Below, piece by piece: positions 16,339 through 24,954 of a DNA stretch of 64,000 nucleotides. Positions within the stretch are counted from its first letter, which is position 1. Each line of letters begins with the position of its first letter. The stretch is from Candidatus Melainabacteria bacterium. GTDB taxonomy: Bacteria > Cyanobacteriota > Vampirovibrionia > 2-02-FULL-35-15. The translations under genes and the position numbers were made by a program. The stretch lies in NCBI GenBank assembly GCA_023250155.1, contig JAHFBG010000002.1, positions 124,001 through 188,000 of the forward strand, read 5' to 3'. A model generated the notes under the pieces. That model ran no database searches. It saw only the letters and a list, made by a program, of their open reading frames with translations, and had not been told where the DNA came from.

Positions 16339-16509
16339 ATGAACAAATTTACAGAATTCTTAAAGAGTGAAGAAGGAAGTATTTCAAATGAAATAGATTC
16401 TGCAATTTACTTTGGATGTGTTGCAATTCTTGTTTCTACGGGCTTATTTGCATATTCTGCAAAGCTGGCATATGTTTTTGCAGCTGTTAATAATGTTATA
16501 CCTAAATAA
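16339..16509 (+). CDS. Divergent Flp-type pilin-like protein
   Basis: The 56-residue ORF has a strong Shine-Dalgarno sequence (GAGGAG, 8 nt before ATG). The architecture is that of Flp pilins: a short charged head M-N-K-F-T-E-F-L-K-S-E-E-G, then S-I-S-N-E with Glu at +5 after the presumed cleavage Gly, then one long hydrophobic helix. The usual Tyr after Glu5 is Ile. It lies 8 kb from the main pilin array, among polysaccharide genes, so it may be a minor pilin or a pseudopilin-like secretion component. It is absent from simple long-ORF searches because of its size. Confidence 0.65.
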   Translation: MNKFTEFLKSEEGSISNEIDSAIYFGCVAILVSTGLFAYSAKLAYVFAAVNNVIPK

Positions 16510-16532
16510 TGAAAATATAGAAAATAACGTTG

Positions 16533-18161
16533 TTAATGTGATGTAGTAAATGCTAGGTATTCTTTGTTTTCATATACTTTTTTTAGTCCAGAAACATCAT
16601 AATTGTAATTTTTATTTTTTACTCCCATAAATTCTTCTACAGGTGAAAAAGATCTCTTAGCTTTTAAAATTAAAACGTAATTAATAGGTTCTTTACTCTT
16701 ACTTAAAACTCTTGTAACATAAATAACATGTTTACTTCTTGCATAATTAATCATTTTGTTGTATTGATCCGGTTTAATTGTTTCAGGTATATCAAAATAT
16801 ATTTGAAATTTTTTGTACCAGGACAAATGTAAATCCGTTGTAATCCCACCAGTCTGGTAGCGGTAATAATCGCATCGAAATGCTTTAGTTCTGATATCTA
16901 CATCGGTATAGTTTAAAAATAAATCATCTGGTTTTGTGTTTTTTATTAACCAGTTAATAAACTCTTTTCTTTCTGGAAATTTTTCAATAGCTTTTTCTCT
17001 ATTTGAAGTTCTAAACAAGGAAAGTCCGAAAAATATAAGTATTCCTAGTGAAACGACAATTAAATCTGCTTTAATTAAATTTTCTGTTTTTAAATTAAAA
17101 CTATTTGTTAAGCTTGAAATAAAAACTATCCATGTGATTACAACACTTGCAAGCCCAGCTCTATAAGGAGTAAGTTCAACCAATAACGGGATTCTTTTAA
17201 AAGTAGCAATTATAGTAACGATTATTAAAAAGATAAAAATAAAATAATTTATAAATGAAAGATCAAGGAAATTCACTTTAAACTTATTTCCAACATTTTT
17301 ATTTCTTTTATATAAAAAAAAGCTTATTGTGTTTAATAATAAAGAGTAAATGTAGAAGTATGTTGTTGTTTTATCGAAATGAAATAAAGTAGGAATTATA
17401 AAATGATGTGGACCTCTTATTATCTCTTCTACTAAAGAAGCATCAATTTCACCGACAGATGCCTTATTGCTTTGTATTAAAAGAAATAATGAATAGCTGA
17501 TTACTATTACAAAGTAAGTTGATCCGTATTTGATTAGTTTATAAAAATCTATATCTTTTTTTATGAAGCGAAGGAGGAAGCTGCCGAAAAGTCCTGGTAA
17601 TAATAAAATGATATATAGAGGATGCACTATTGTTCCTATGACAAGATAAAGACAACACTCTAAATATTTTTTTTCAAGATGTGCTGCTATTATAAAAAAC
17701 ATAATAGGTTGTATTACAAGCTCGGGATCTAAATAATCATGTAACAAGTTTCTTTGGTTTGGTATTACGTTTATTGTTTTTATTAAAAGCAAGAGTGAGA
17801 TTATTGAAAATATTATTTGAGTTTCACAAGTATATCCAAGCTGTTTAAAAATTCTTCTAATAGCAAAATACATTAAAGCAAGAGTCAATAAGTGTAGAAT
17901 ATAAAACAATACTACAAGATCTTTGCAATGAAAAAGCTTAGCTAATAGTGTTATACCTGTAAGATATGGTGTTACCTGGGTAAACTTTACAAAATGTCCT
18001 AGAACATATTCATCTTTAGAGTATTCTGCAAACCCCATTAATTTATAAATCAATGGGAGTTCTTCAAGATTTGCTGCTGAGCCATATACAAATGGATATA
18101 TTTCATAAAAAAGGTGATGGAAAAGAATTAATGCTAGTACTAATATTAAAACTTTTTTCAT
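16533..18161 (-). CDS. Polytopic membrane protein, GT-C glycosyltransferase-like
   Basis: The 542-residue protein has about eleven hydrophobic helices in the first 400 residues, and a C-terminal soluble domain (about 400-540) with W-L-I-K-N-T-K-P-D-D-L-F-L and D-V-D-I-R-T-K-A-F-R-C-D-Y-Y-R-Y. This topology is like lipid-linked-sugar-dependent GT-C enzymes (PMT/STT3-like) and related cyanobacterial membrane proteins. No catalytic motif can be fixed by eye. It begins 2 nt after a predicted +1 from a TATAAT box shared with the divergent SDR gene. It fits glycan or pilin modification in this region. Confidence 0.55.
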   Translation of the reverse strand: MKKVLILVLALILFHHLFYEIYPFVYGSAANLEELPLIYKLMGFAEYSKDEYVLGHFVKFTQVTPYLTGITLLAKLFHCKDLVVLFYILHLLTLALMYFAIRRIFKQLGYTCETQIIFSIISLLLLIKTINVIPNQRNLLHDYLDPELVIQPIMFFIIAAHLEKKYLECCLYLVIGTIVHPLYIILLLPGLFGSFLLRFIKKDIDFYKLIKYGSTYFVIVISYSLFLLIQSNKASVGEIDASLVEEIIRGPHHFIIPTLFHFDKTTTYFYIYSLLLNTISFFLYKRNKNVGNKFKVNFLDLSFINYFIFIFLIIVTIIATFKRIPLLVELTPYRAGLASVVITWIVFISSLTNSFNLKTENLIKADLIVVSLGILIFFGLSLFRTSNREKAIEKFPERKEFINWLIKNTKPDDLFLNYTDVDIRTKAFRCDYYRYQTGGITTDLHLSWYKKFQIYFDIPETIKPDQYNKMINYARSKHVIYVTRVLSKSKEPINYVLILKAKRSFSPVEEFMGVKNKNYNYDVSGLKKVYENKEYLAFTTSH

Positions 18162-18169
18162 TTGGTTTT

Positions 18170-18179
18170 ATTATATAAT
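18170..18179. promoter_or_regulatory. Overlapping divergent -10 boxes for the 18161(-) and 18187(+) genes
   Basis: The palindrome ATTATATAAT contains TATAAT on each strand. The plus-strand copy puts +1 one nt before the SDR ATG. The minus-strand copy puts +1 about 2 nt before the ATG of the membrane-protein gene. Neither gene has a Shine-Dalgarno sequence. The two polymerases cannot bind at once, so the genes should be expressed in competition. Confidence 0.5.
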
Positions 18180-18186
18180 TGTCTTT

Positions 18187-18969
18187 ATGAATTTAGTTGA
18201 CGTTGTAATTGTTACAGGTGCAGGACGAGGAATAGGTCGTTCTATAGCGTTGGATTTTGGGAAACAAGGTATACCGGTACTTTGTATTTCAAAAAGTAGT
18301 AATGCAGGTAATGTTGCTAAAGAAATCACAAATGATGGTGGGATTGCTGAATCTTTAAGTTTGGATTTGTCTAATTATGAAACAGTTGAAAATGAGATAA
18401 GTAAATGGATCTTAAAAACTTCTTATAAAAAAATTGGAATAGTGCTAGCAGCAGCTATATTAGGACCTAAAGGTCCTCTTACTAATTGTTCTCTTAAAGA
18501 ATGGGATGATTGTCATAGAGTAAATATCCTTGGAAATCTGGCAGTATTAAAGAGCTTGTTTCCCCGCATGTTGGAAAATAAATTTGGAAGAATTGTTATG
18601 TTTTCAGGTGGTGGAGCTGCTTATGCAAATCCTGCATTTCCAGGATATTCTTCTACGAAGACTGCTACAGTTAGAATTGCAGAAAATATTTATGAAGATT
18701 TAAAAGATAAAGGTGATTTTTTAATTACTTGCTTTGGACCTGGTGCAGTAGAAACTGATATGTTAAAAGAGTTTCGTACAGGAGGAGGAGAAGTTAAAGC
18801 TACTACGAAAATTGAAGAGCCAGTTCTATTTGTTAGAGAGTTTATAAATGCAAGAACTTGTGGATTGTCAGGAAGATTTGTTCATGTAAGAAATAGTTGG
18901 AAAGAATATATTAATTCTTCTAAAACTTTTGATGATGATTCAATGTGGAAATTAAGAAGAGTTGAATGA
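18187..18969 (+). CDS. Short-chain dehydrogenase/reductase
   Basis: The 260-residue classical SDR has a nucleotide-binding T-G-A-G-R-G-I-G near residues 10-17, an N-terminal Rossmann core and the catalytic S-G-G-G-A-A-Y...Y-S-S-T-K set (Tyr and Lys four apart, about residues 157-161). A P-G-A-V-E-T-D-M segment follows the active site as in many SDRs. The substrate cannot be told; with an epimerase, methyltransferases and GT-C-like proteins nearby, a role in making a modified sugar is reasonable. It appears leaderless. It ends 28 bp before a large palindromic element shared with the convergent methyltransferase gene. Confidence 0.85.
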   Translation: MNLVDVVIVTGAGRGIGRSIALDFGKQGIPVLCISKSSNAGNVAKEITNDGGIAESLSLDLSNYETVENEISKWILKTSYKKIGIVLAAAILGPKGPLTNCSLKEWDDCHRVNILGNLAVLKSLFPRMLENKFGRIVMFSGGGAAYANPAFPGYSSTKTATVRIAENIYEDLKDKGDFLITCFGPGAVETDMLKEFRTGGGEVKATTKIEEPVLFVREFINARTCGLSGRFVHVRNSWKEYINSSKTFDDDSMWKLRRVE

Positions 18970-18997
18970 TGCTTAAAGCTCATGCTATCTAGAAGGC

Positions 18998-19096
18998 CGA
19001 ACTTTCACAAAAGCGAGCCTATTGTCCGGAGCGTAATTTGGAAGCGGAGCGGACATAGAGCGAGGGCAATAGGTGAGAGTAAATAATGAAAGTTCG
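18998..19096. repeat. Nested palindromic element between convergent genes
   Basis: Exact arms CGAACTTTCA (18998-19007) and TGAAAGTTCG (19087-19096) enclose CCTATTG/CAATAGG and GTCCG/CGGAC. The element is GC-rich relative to its surroundings and fills most of the gap. It may act as a bidirectional terminator but lacks a T-tract, so a mobile palindrome is as likely. Confidence 0.6.
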
Positions 19097-19109
19097 ACTA
19101 AAGTAGATA

Positions 19110-19883
19110 TTACGTTTTTAAGACTAAACACTGCCCAGTTGTAAGATAAACAGGCGAATCAGGTTTATCTTGAAAAAACTCATCGACTGCTTTTTTTGCT
19201 CCTGGGCAAGATATAAATCCATAATCATCAAAAATTATAATTCCACCTTTAATGAGCCTTGGGTAAAAAAAACTACAACACTCAATAATCGATGAATACA
19301 AGTCCACATCAATATGTACAAAACAAAACAACTCATTTTCTATCCTAGAAAGTGTTTCTGAAAAAAGTCCTTGATGAAAATAAACATTGGAAAAGTCTTT
19401 TAAAAACAATTTTACATTTTCAAAACTTGTATCACCAAGATCTCCTTCTCTATGATGATCAACTAATTCATCATGTTTGGGTAATCCCATAAAAGTATCA
19501 AATAGAAAAATCTTTTTGTCAGATACTTGTTTACTAAATAGCTCTGATAACAATCTGGCAGAACCACCTTTGTATACTCCAAGCTCAGCAATATTTCCTT
19601 TTAATGGGCATATACTTTTAGCGAATTGGTAGAGTGTAAACAGTTTGTTTGGAGCAAGTAGAGTTCTATCTTGGACCTTGTTGAAAAGCTTTACGAAGTC
19701 CTCATTTTCTTTCCAGATTTCTGTTTGTCTTACTCCAAGAGGGATATATCTTATTTCATTGTAGACATTTTTAGTAATTGTTTGTAAAAGATTGAATGTT
19801 GTTTTCCACGAACGTAAACTTGGTGAAGATTTTAATTTACTTAAAACATGTGATTGCTTGGTTTTATTTGTTTCGTTTGACAT
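19110..19883 (-). CDS. TylF/MycF-family O-methyltransferase
   Basis: This SAM-dependent methyltransferase carries the TylF-type motifs: V-A-E-L-G-V-Y-K-G-G-S-A (as I-A-E-L-G-V-Y-K-G-G-S-A), D-T-F-x-G-L-P, the metal- and SAM-site I-D-V-D-L-Y-S-S and I-I-F-D-D-Y-G-F. Family members O-methylate sugars on macrolides and surface glycans. The first 45 residues are a basic, variable lead. The context (NAD-epimerase, SDR, FAD oxidoreductase) suggests methylation of a surface sugar. It is 5 bp from the upstream FAD-oxidoreductase gene and transcribed with it. Confidence 0.88.
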   Translation of the reverse strand: MSNETNKTKQSHVLSKLKSSPSLRSWKTTFNLLQTITKNVYNEIRYIPLGVRQTEIWKENEDFVKLFNKVQDRTLLAPNKLFTLYQFAKSICPLKGNIAELGVYKGGSARLLSELFSKQVSDKKIFLFDTFMGLPKHDELVDHHREGDLGDTSFENVKLFLKDFSNVYFHQGLFSETLSRIENELFCFVHIDVDLYSSIIECCSFFYPRLIKGGIIIFDDYGFISCPGAKKAVDEFFQDKPDSPVYLTTGQCLVLKT

Positions 19884-19888
19884 CGTTT

Positions 19889-21190
19889 CTATTTTTTAAT
19901 ATAGGCTGTGCTTGTAAGTTTTTTTGCTAATGATTGAGCATTTTGAATACATACGTCACTGTTTATATAAACAAATTGAGCAAAACGCCCTAATAAACTT
20001 ATACCAAGAGTATCAAAGTAATCATATATAATTTTTACATTTTGAATGTAGTTTAAGTCATAAACAGGATAAGCATATTTAATATATTTTATATCTGTTT
20101 CACATACTTCTGATTTGTTTATAAAACCTTCTTTAGCTAACCACCCAACTGTTTTATCAATTACTGTAGTGCTTGCAACCTCTTCTTTTGGTGTATTGCC
20201 TGGAAATGTAATCTCTGCAAATATTGATGAACACCCTTTAGGAGCTAGGTGTTCTGAGAATCCAGCACTAAAACAATATCTATGAGCAGGACTTTCAGTA
20301 TCTGGAACATAGATAGCAGTTAAGTCCTCATGTTTTACTTTGTTTAGTCCTACTAATACTACAGCCATAGAGTTATATCTCAAATTGTTTATAGCATCAC
20401 TAACTTTTTGAGGAAGGGTTTCTTTTAAAACTTTTACGAGCTCAAAGATAGGGATGGTAGATACAAGAGTTTCATAGTCATGTATAGAATCTTGTGTTTC
20501 TACTTTCCAGATGTTTTTCTCTTTATAAATTGCTTTAACTTCTTTGTTTCTAGATATGTTTGTTAACTTGTTTTCAAAGGCTTTAATTAGTGACTGGAAA
20601 CCACCTTTAATTGGGTAGTAAAAATACAATTGGTGAGTATAACCTTCAGTTTCAATTCCAATTGCTGACTTGATTACATCTTCCATAGGGGGTTTAGGGA
20701 TTCTTTCAACCCATTCTAAACCCATTAAAGAGGGATCAATTTTCCAGATTTTTTTATTGTAGGGAACTAGATATTTTTCTGCCAAAGAATTTCCAAAAGT
20801 AGAGTGACACCATTCTTTTAAATTTGTAGGTTTAGGATTTTCGTTTTTAAGATAGTCTCTTAGACATTCAAAGATCTCTTCTTTATCCAATGCATGTAAA
20901 CCGTTTTCAAATGGGTATTTTACAAATCGTCCTTTATACCAAATTTTATTACTTCGGCGTTTTTGATGAACATTGTCTTCTAGTAATGCAACTTCAAAGT
21001 TTAAAATTTCTTTATTTGTTGAAAACATTATATGACCGCCAATGTCATATAAAAATCCATTTTTTTCATAAGTGGTACATAGCCCACCACATTGATTATC
21101 TTTTTCTAAGATTTCATAGTTTCCGCCTAAGAAATAAGCTAGTGCAAGTCCAGATACTCCTCCACCTATAATTCCTGTTTTCTGCGACAT
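19889..21190 (-). CDS. FAD-dependent oxidoreductase (amine-oxidase/UDP-galactopyranose-mutase-like)
   Basis: The 433-residue flavoprotein has an N-terminal dinucleotide site G-I-I-G-G-G-V-S-G-L-A-L-A and the E-K-D-N-Q-C-G-G-L-C motif of protoporphyrinogen-oxidase-like and UGM-like enzymes, then D-I-G-G-H. A W-C-H-S-T-F-G-N region and a K-I-W-K-I-D segment are common in glycan-locus members of this family. Substrates are usually nucleotide sugars or polyprenyl-linked sugars; the exact one is unknown. It lies in the same operon as the TylF-type and SAM methyltransferases and the epimerase. Confidence 0.82.
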   Translation of the reverse strand: MSQKTGIIGGGVSGLALAYFLGGNYEILEKDNQCGGLCTTYEKNGFLYDIGGHIMFSTNKEILNFEVALLEDNVHQKRRSNKIWYKGRFVKYPFENGLHALDKEEIFECLRDYLKNENPKPTNLKEWCHSTFGNSLAEKYLVPYNKKIWKIDPSLMGLEWVERIPKPPMEDVIKSAIGIETEGYTHQLYFYYPIKGGFQSLIKAFENKLTNISRNKEVKAIYKEKNIWKVETQDSIHDYETLVSTIPIFELVKVLKETLPQKVSDAINNLRYNSMAVVLVGLNKVKHEDLTAIYVPDTESPAHRYCFSAGFSEHLAPKGCSSIFAEITFPGNTPKEEVASTTVIDKTVGWLAKEGFINKSEVCETDIKYIKYAYPVYDLNYIQNVKIIYDYFDTLGISLLGRFAQFVYINSDVCIQNAQSLAKKLTSTAYIKK

Positions 21191-21198
21191 AAAATAAA

Positions 21199-21957
21199 TT
21201 ATTCCTTTGTTATAAAGATAAGTTGAAAAGCAAAAAAACGCTTGTTTAAATTACAACACAATTTTTCAATGGGATATATATACTTTATATAAAACTTATA
21301 TGATGGACTATCAATAATACTTCTTGGATTATGAGCTTTAGTGTTTTCTTTTGGCTTCATGATTTTTTTTAGTAGTGGAATAAATGGACGAACTAAACCA
21401 GGTGTAAAATCTTCTTTTATTGTTTTTAATTGTGCAGCCATTAATAATCTTCTCATACTTTTTAAAGTAAAAAATCTAATATGTGTTCTATCGCAGGTCC
21501 CTGTATCAGAATAGTTGAAAATACCAAAGAAAAACTTTAACCTTATGTCCCAAACAACAGCATTTGGAATTGAAATTATTATTTTTCCGTTTTTAGCTAA
21601 TAGTGATTTGTAGTTTTGTAATGTATTAAAAGGATCATAAACATGTTCTAAAACATCAGAGAAAATAATAATGTCAAACTTTTTATCTTTAAGATCTTTA
21701 GGAAATCCTGTGAAGTTTGTTATATCAACATTGTAGGCTTCATTGAGTCTTTGTTTGCATATTTCAAAAGCCTCTTTATTTGTTTCTAGCCCAACTACAC
21801 AATTACCTTTTTTTTTAATCTCTTCTCCAAGTGCTCCATAACCACATCCTACATCTAAGATTGTTAGTCCTGTAGGAATATACTTGACCAGAACAGGGTT
21901 AATATCTTCATAGTACTCATAAATTTTTTTATGTAATTTTTCGATAGGTATAATACC
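21199..21957 (-). CDS. Class I SAM methyltransferase with no canonical start codon
   Basis: The frame is open from the stop of the epimerase gene to a TAA, about 252 codons. It holds a full Rossmann methyltransferase: motif I I-L-D-V-G-C-G-Y-G-A-L-G, an acidic G-L-E-T-N motif II, F-D-I-I-I-F-S-D-V-L-E-H-V-Y-D-P, and I-S-I-P-N-A. The first ATG in frame falls after all of these, so the short ATG-initiated ORF (from 21456) is not the real gene. Upstream in the same frame there is no ATG, GTG or TTG: only ATT, ATA and ATC codons just after a GAGGT, or a late CTG. Start at an AUU/AUA-type codon, readthrough of the in-frame TGA, or a broken gene are all possible. The exact 5' end is unknown. Confidence 0.75.
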   Translation of the reverse strand, partial: GIIPIEKLHKKIYEYYEDINPVLVKYIPTGLTILDVGCGYGALGEEIKKKGNCVVGLETNKEAFEICKQRLNEAYNVDITNFTGFPKDLKDKKFDIIIFSDVLEHVYDPFNTLQNYKSLLAKNGKIIISIPNAVVWDIRLKFFFGIFNYSDTGTCDRTHIRFFTLKSMRRLLMAAQLKTIKEDFTPGLVRPFIPLLKKIMKPKENTKAHNPRSIIDSPSYKFYIKYIYPIEKLCCNLNKRFFAFQLIFITKE

Positions 21958-22932
21958 TCAAATGGTAGTTGTAACAATATTCCATGGCATGTTACGATTC
22001 TCCAGCATTTCTTCTACTGAATGTTTTATTGCTTCTTTTGAGTTGTATTTTGACTTCCAGCCAAGCTTATATATTTTTTCCAGGTTAAATCTAACTATAG
22101 GAACATCACCTTTCCATCCTCGCTTGCCGCCGGTGTATTTTAATTCAACACTTTTTAAATTTAATTTGTTGATAACAATTTCAGCAATTTCATTGACTGT
22201 TAAATAATCTCCTGTTGCGGCATTAAAAATGTTTACTGTTTCATTTGTTTTTTCAATTACAAAAAGCATTGCATTAAGTACATCTGAAACATGAATATAT
22301 GATTTGCTTTGACTGCCATCTCCAAGAATAGTTAGTTCTTTTGGATTTTGTTTTAATTTTTTAATGAAATCATATGCTACTCCATGGGTTTGGCTCTTTC
22401 CAACTACGTTTGCAAAACGAAACATCCAGGATTGCATATCAAACATAAAACAAAAAGCACTGATTATACCTTCTGCACCTAGTTTGCTAGCTCCATACAT
22501 AGAAGAAGGTAAGAGTGGACCAAAATCTTCCTTGGGTTCTGTTAGTCCTACATCTCCATATACTCCACTACCAGATGAATAAGCTATTTTTTTTACATTA
22601 TTAACTCTCATGGCTTCAAGTAAATTGTAAGTAGCAATGACTCCAAGTCGTAAATCTAAATCTGTCTCTATCATGGCTTTTGCTATATCTGGATTTGCAG
22701 CAAAATGAAAAATGAAATCATGTCCTTTAACTGCTTCTTTTAAGTGAGGTAAATCTAACAAGTCACCTTTTACTAATTTAAATCTTGGATTTTTAAAATG
22801 TTCTTCTATATATGACATTTGACCGGAAATAAAATTGTCGTAAATTGTAATTTCATTGTTTTTGTCAGTGATGAGCCTGTCAACCATAGTTGAACCAATG
22901 AAACCTGCTCCGCCTGTAATGAAATATCTCAT
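21958..22932 (-). CDS. NAD-dependent epimerase/dehydratase (UDP-glucose 4-epimerase-like)
   Basis: The 324-residue extended SDR has T-G-G-A-G-F-I-G at residues 7-14, D-N-F-I-S-G, the catalytic Y-G-A-S-K (about 147-151) preceded by S-S-G-S-G-V-Y-G, and C-terminal substrate-pocket residues typical of nucleotide-sugar epimerases. It should act on a UDP- or other NDP-sugar feeding the surface glycan made by this locus. A TATAAT box places +1 exactly on the ATG and no Shine-Dalgarno sequence is present. Its TGA is directly followed, in the same frame, by the methyltransferase reading frame. Confidence 0.9.
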   Translation of the reverse strand: MRYFITGGAGFIGSTMVDRLITDKNNEITIYDNFISGQMSYIEEHFKNPRFKLVKGDLLDLPHLKEAVKGHDFIFHFAANPDIAKAMIETDLDLRLGVIATYNLLEAMRVNNVKKIAYSSGSGVYGDVGLTEPKEDFGPLLPSSMYGASKLGAEGIISAFCFMFDMQSWMFRFANVVGKSQTHGVAYDFIKKLKQNPKELTILGDGSQSKSYIHVSDVLNAMLFVIEKTNETVNIFNAATGDYLTVNEIAEIVINKLNLKSVELKYTGGKRGWKGDVPIVRFNLEKIYKLGWKSKYNSKEAIKHSVEEMLENRNMPWNIVTTTI

Positions 22933-22938
22933 TTCTAC

Positions 22939-22944
22939 ATTATA
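22939..22944 (-). promoter_or_regulatory. -10 box TATAAT placing +1 on the epimerase ATG
   Basis: A perfect TATAAT on the minus strand ends 6 nt before the ATG, so the predicted +1 is the A of the start codon. No Shine-Dalgarno sequence is present. A -35 is not obvious. Confidence 0.5.
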
Positions 22945-22986
22945 TAGTACTATTCAAAGCAATACTAATACTGTATCCTTTTTATA

Positions 22987-24696
22987 ATGAACCAAGTAAG
23001 CAATCAAGAGAATGAGTTAAACAGACTAAGGGTCTTATCAATTTTAATTGCAGTATTGTTAGGCTTTTTGCTTTCCTGGGCTACTCGTTACTCTATGACC
23101 TCAGATGCGCTTTCATATATAGATATGGCTGATTTCTTTAGAAAAGGAGATTGGGAAGCTGCTGTTAGATCCTCATGGTGTCCATTATTTCCATTTTTAG
23201 TAGGAATAGGACTGTATGTTTTAAATCCTACTCCATATTGGGAATTTCAAACTCTGCATCTTATTAATTTTTTAATTTATGTAGGCACGATATTTGCTTT
23301 TGATTTTTTTATTTGGGAACTTTTAAAACATCAGAAAAAAAGAGAAGAAGAACTAATAAATAAAGATTTCATTGTCATACCACAATGGGCATTATTAGCA
23401 GTGGGCTATACCATATTTATATTTTGTTCTATTCATTTAATAGGAATGTGGGGTCCAGATCCAGATATGATGTTCTCTGCATTTTTATATTTAGCATCGG
23501 GATTAGTACTTAAGATACATAGAGGTTGTAGTAACACGGTTATTTTTTTATTCTTGGGAGTTGTGCTTGGACTAGGGTATTTAGCAAAAACCCCAATGTT
23601 TATACTTGCATTTGTATATTTAGGACTTTCATTCTTTTATAAAGATACATTCTGGAAAAAGCTTTCAAAAGTATTTTTAGCTTTTTTAATGTTTGTAATT
23701 GTTTCGGCGCCATATATAACAACTATTTCTAATATGAAAGGATATTTTACTTTTGGAGAAAGTGGGAAATTAAACTATGCATGGTATATAAATGATGCTA
23801 CTCCTTTTGTTCATTGGCAAGGAGAAGGTTCCAAAGATATAGGAAAACCAATACATCCTACGCGAAAGATATTTGACAATCCACCAGTGTATGAGTTTTC
23901 AAAACCTATAAAAGGTACATATCCTGCATTCTATGATCCTACATACTGGTATGAGGGTATAAAAGCAAGGTTTGATTTTTTCAGACAAATATGTGCAATT
24001 GCAGCAAGTATGAATATTTACGCTAAGATATTTTTTGAATATTTAGGAGTTTTTCTTTTTGCATTGTTTATACTCTATGCAATGGGTTTTGAGAGTAATA
24101 AATCTTTTCTTTTGAAAAGTATTCTTGATCAATGGGTTTTGCTTCTACCGTCAATGATTGCCTTTTCAATATTTGCACTTGTACATTTGGAAGCAAGATA
24201 TATTGCAGGTTCTGTAGTTTTATTTTTAATTGGATTGATTTGCTCAGTATCGCTAAAAAACAGTAATGAAACCAGAAAAATACTAGAGTATGTTTGTGTA
24301 GGAATTATTGCAATGGTTATGACTACTACAGGTTCAATGACATCTAAAGAAGTTACTCTTTGGCAGAAAGATGGAGCTGAGCATACAGACTGGGAAATAG
24401 CCAACTCATTGCATAAATTAGGAGTAAAAGAAGGGGATAAGGTCGCTACTATAGGGTATGCTATTCCATATTCAGCTTATTGGGCAAGATTAGCAAGAGT
24501 ACAAATCATTTCAGAGATAACTCCAAAGGATGCTGATAAGTTTTGGACAAGTAGTGAATCTATAAAAAATGATGTTATAAACATAATTGCTAAAACAGGA
24601 GTAAAAGCTATAGTTACAAATAAATTACCAATTTGTTGTTCATGCGATAAATGGAAGAAAATTGAAAAAAGCAATTCTTATGTTTACTTGTTTTAA
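22987..24696 (+). CDS. Polytopic membrane protein, ArnT/PMT-like (GT-C) glycosyltransferase candidate
   Basis: The 569-residue protein has around ten membrane helices in the first 430 residues. An early loop reads S-D-A-L-S-Y-I-D-M-A (about 40-49), where GT-C enzymes of the ArnT/PMT group keep an acidic catalytic residue. A C-terminal soluble domain of about 120 residues ends in a Cys-rich C-C-S-C. GT-C enzymes move sugars from lipid carriers to proteins or lipids outside the inner membrane. It lies 258 bp before the pilin array, so pilin glycosylation is a reasonable but unproven role. The start lacks a Shine-Dalgarno sequence. Confidence 0.6.
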   Translation: MNQVSNQENELNRLRVLSILIAVLLGFLLSWATRYSMTSDALSYIDMADFFRKGDWEAAVRSSWCPLFPFLVGIGLYVLNPTPYWEFQTLHLINFLIYVGTIFAFDFFIWELLKHQKKREEELINKDFIVIPQWALLAVGYTIFIFCSIHLIGMWGPDPDMMFSAFLYLASGLVLKIHRGCSNTVIFLFLGVVLGLGYLAKTPMFILAFVYLGLSFFYKDTFWKKLSKVFLAFLMFVIVSAPYITTISNMKGYFTFGESGKLNYAWYINDATPFVHWQGEGSKDIGKPIHPTRKIFDNPPVYEFSKPIKGTYPAFYDPTYWYEGIKARFDFFRQICAIAASMNIYAKIFFEYLGVFLFALFILYAMGFESNKSFLLKSILDQWVLLLPSMIAFSIFALVHLEARYIAGSVVLFLIGLICSVSLKNSNETRKILEYVCVGIIAMVMTTTGSMTSKEVTLWQKDGAEHTDWEIANSLHKLGVKEGDKVATIGYAIPYSAYWARLARVQIISEITPKDADKFWTSSESIKNDVINIIAKTGVKAIVTNKLPICCSCDKWKKIEKSNSYVYLF

Positions 24697-24847
24697 ATAA
24701 ATAAAAAGTTCTTAATTAAACCTTATTTAAATCTAATCATTTTTTGTTGAATTCTATTGAAAATAAATCCCATCAAATTCATTAAAAATAATTTAGAATT
24801 GTTCAAATCGCTTTTATTAATTAGTTTTCATAAAAATTAGGGTGTTG

Positions 24848-24871
24848 ATATCCCTTTATTTGTAGGGATAT
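24848..24871 (+). promoter_or_regulatory. Hairpin in the flp1 leader
   Basis: The ATATCCCT and AGGGATAT arms (8 bp, perfect) enclose an 8-nt loop, 84 nt before the flp1 ATG. The rest of the 258-bp gap (24697-24954) is AT-rich and presumably holds the pilin promoter, but I see no clear -35/-10 pair. Confidence 0.4.
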
Positions 24872-24954
24872 GAGTTTAGAAGGTGATATAAATATTTATT
24901 ATCTGGGTATAAGGTTTTTGTGTGTAATTAATAAAAAACTAGGAGGTAACTTTT

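Noticed and set aside
24811..24872. Riboswitch upstream of flp1
   Set aside because: There is one 8-bp hairpin but no conserved riboswitch core (c-di-GMP GEMM motifs not found). Left as a plain leader hairpin.
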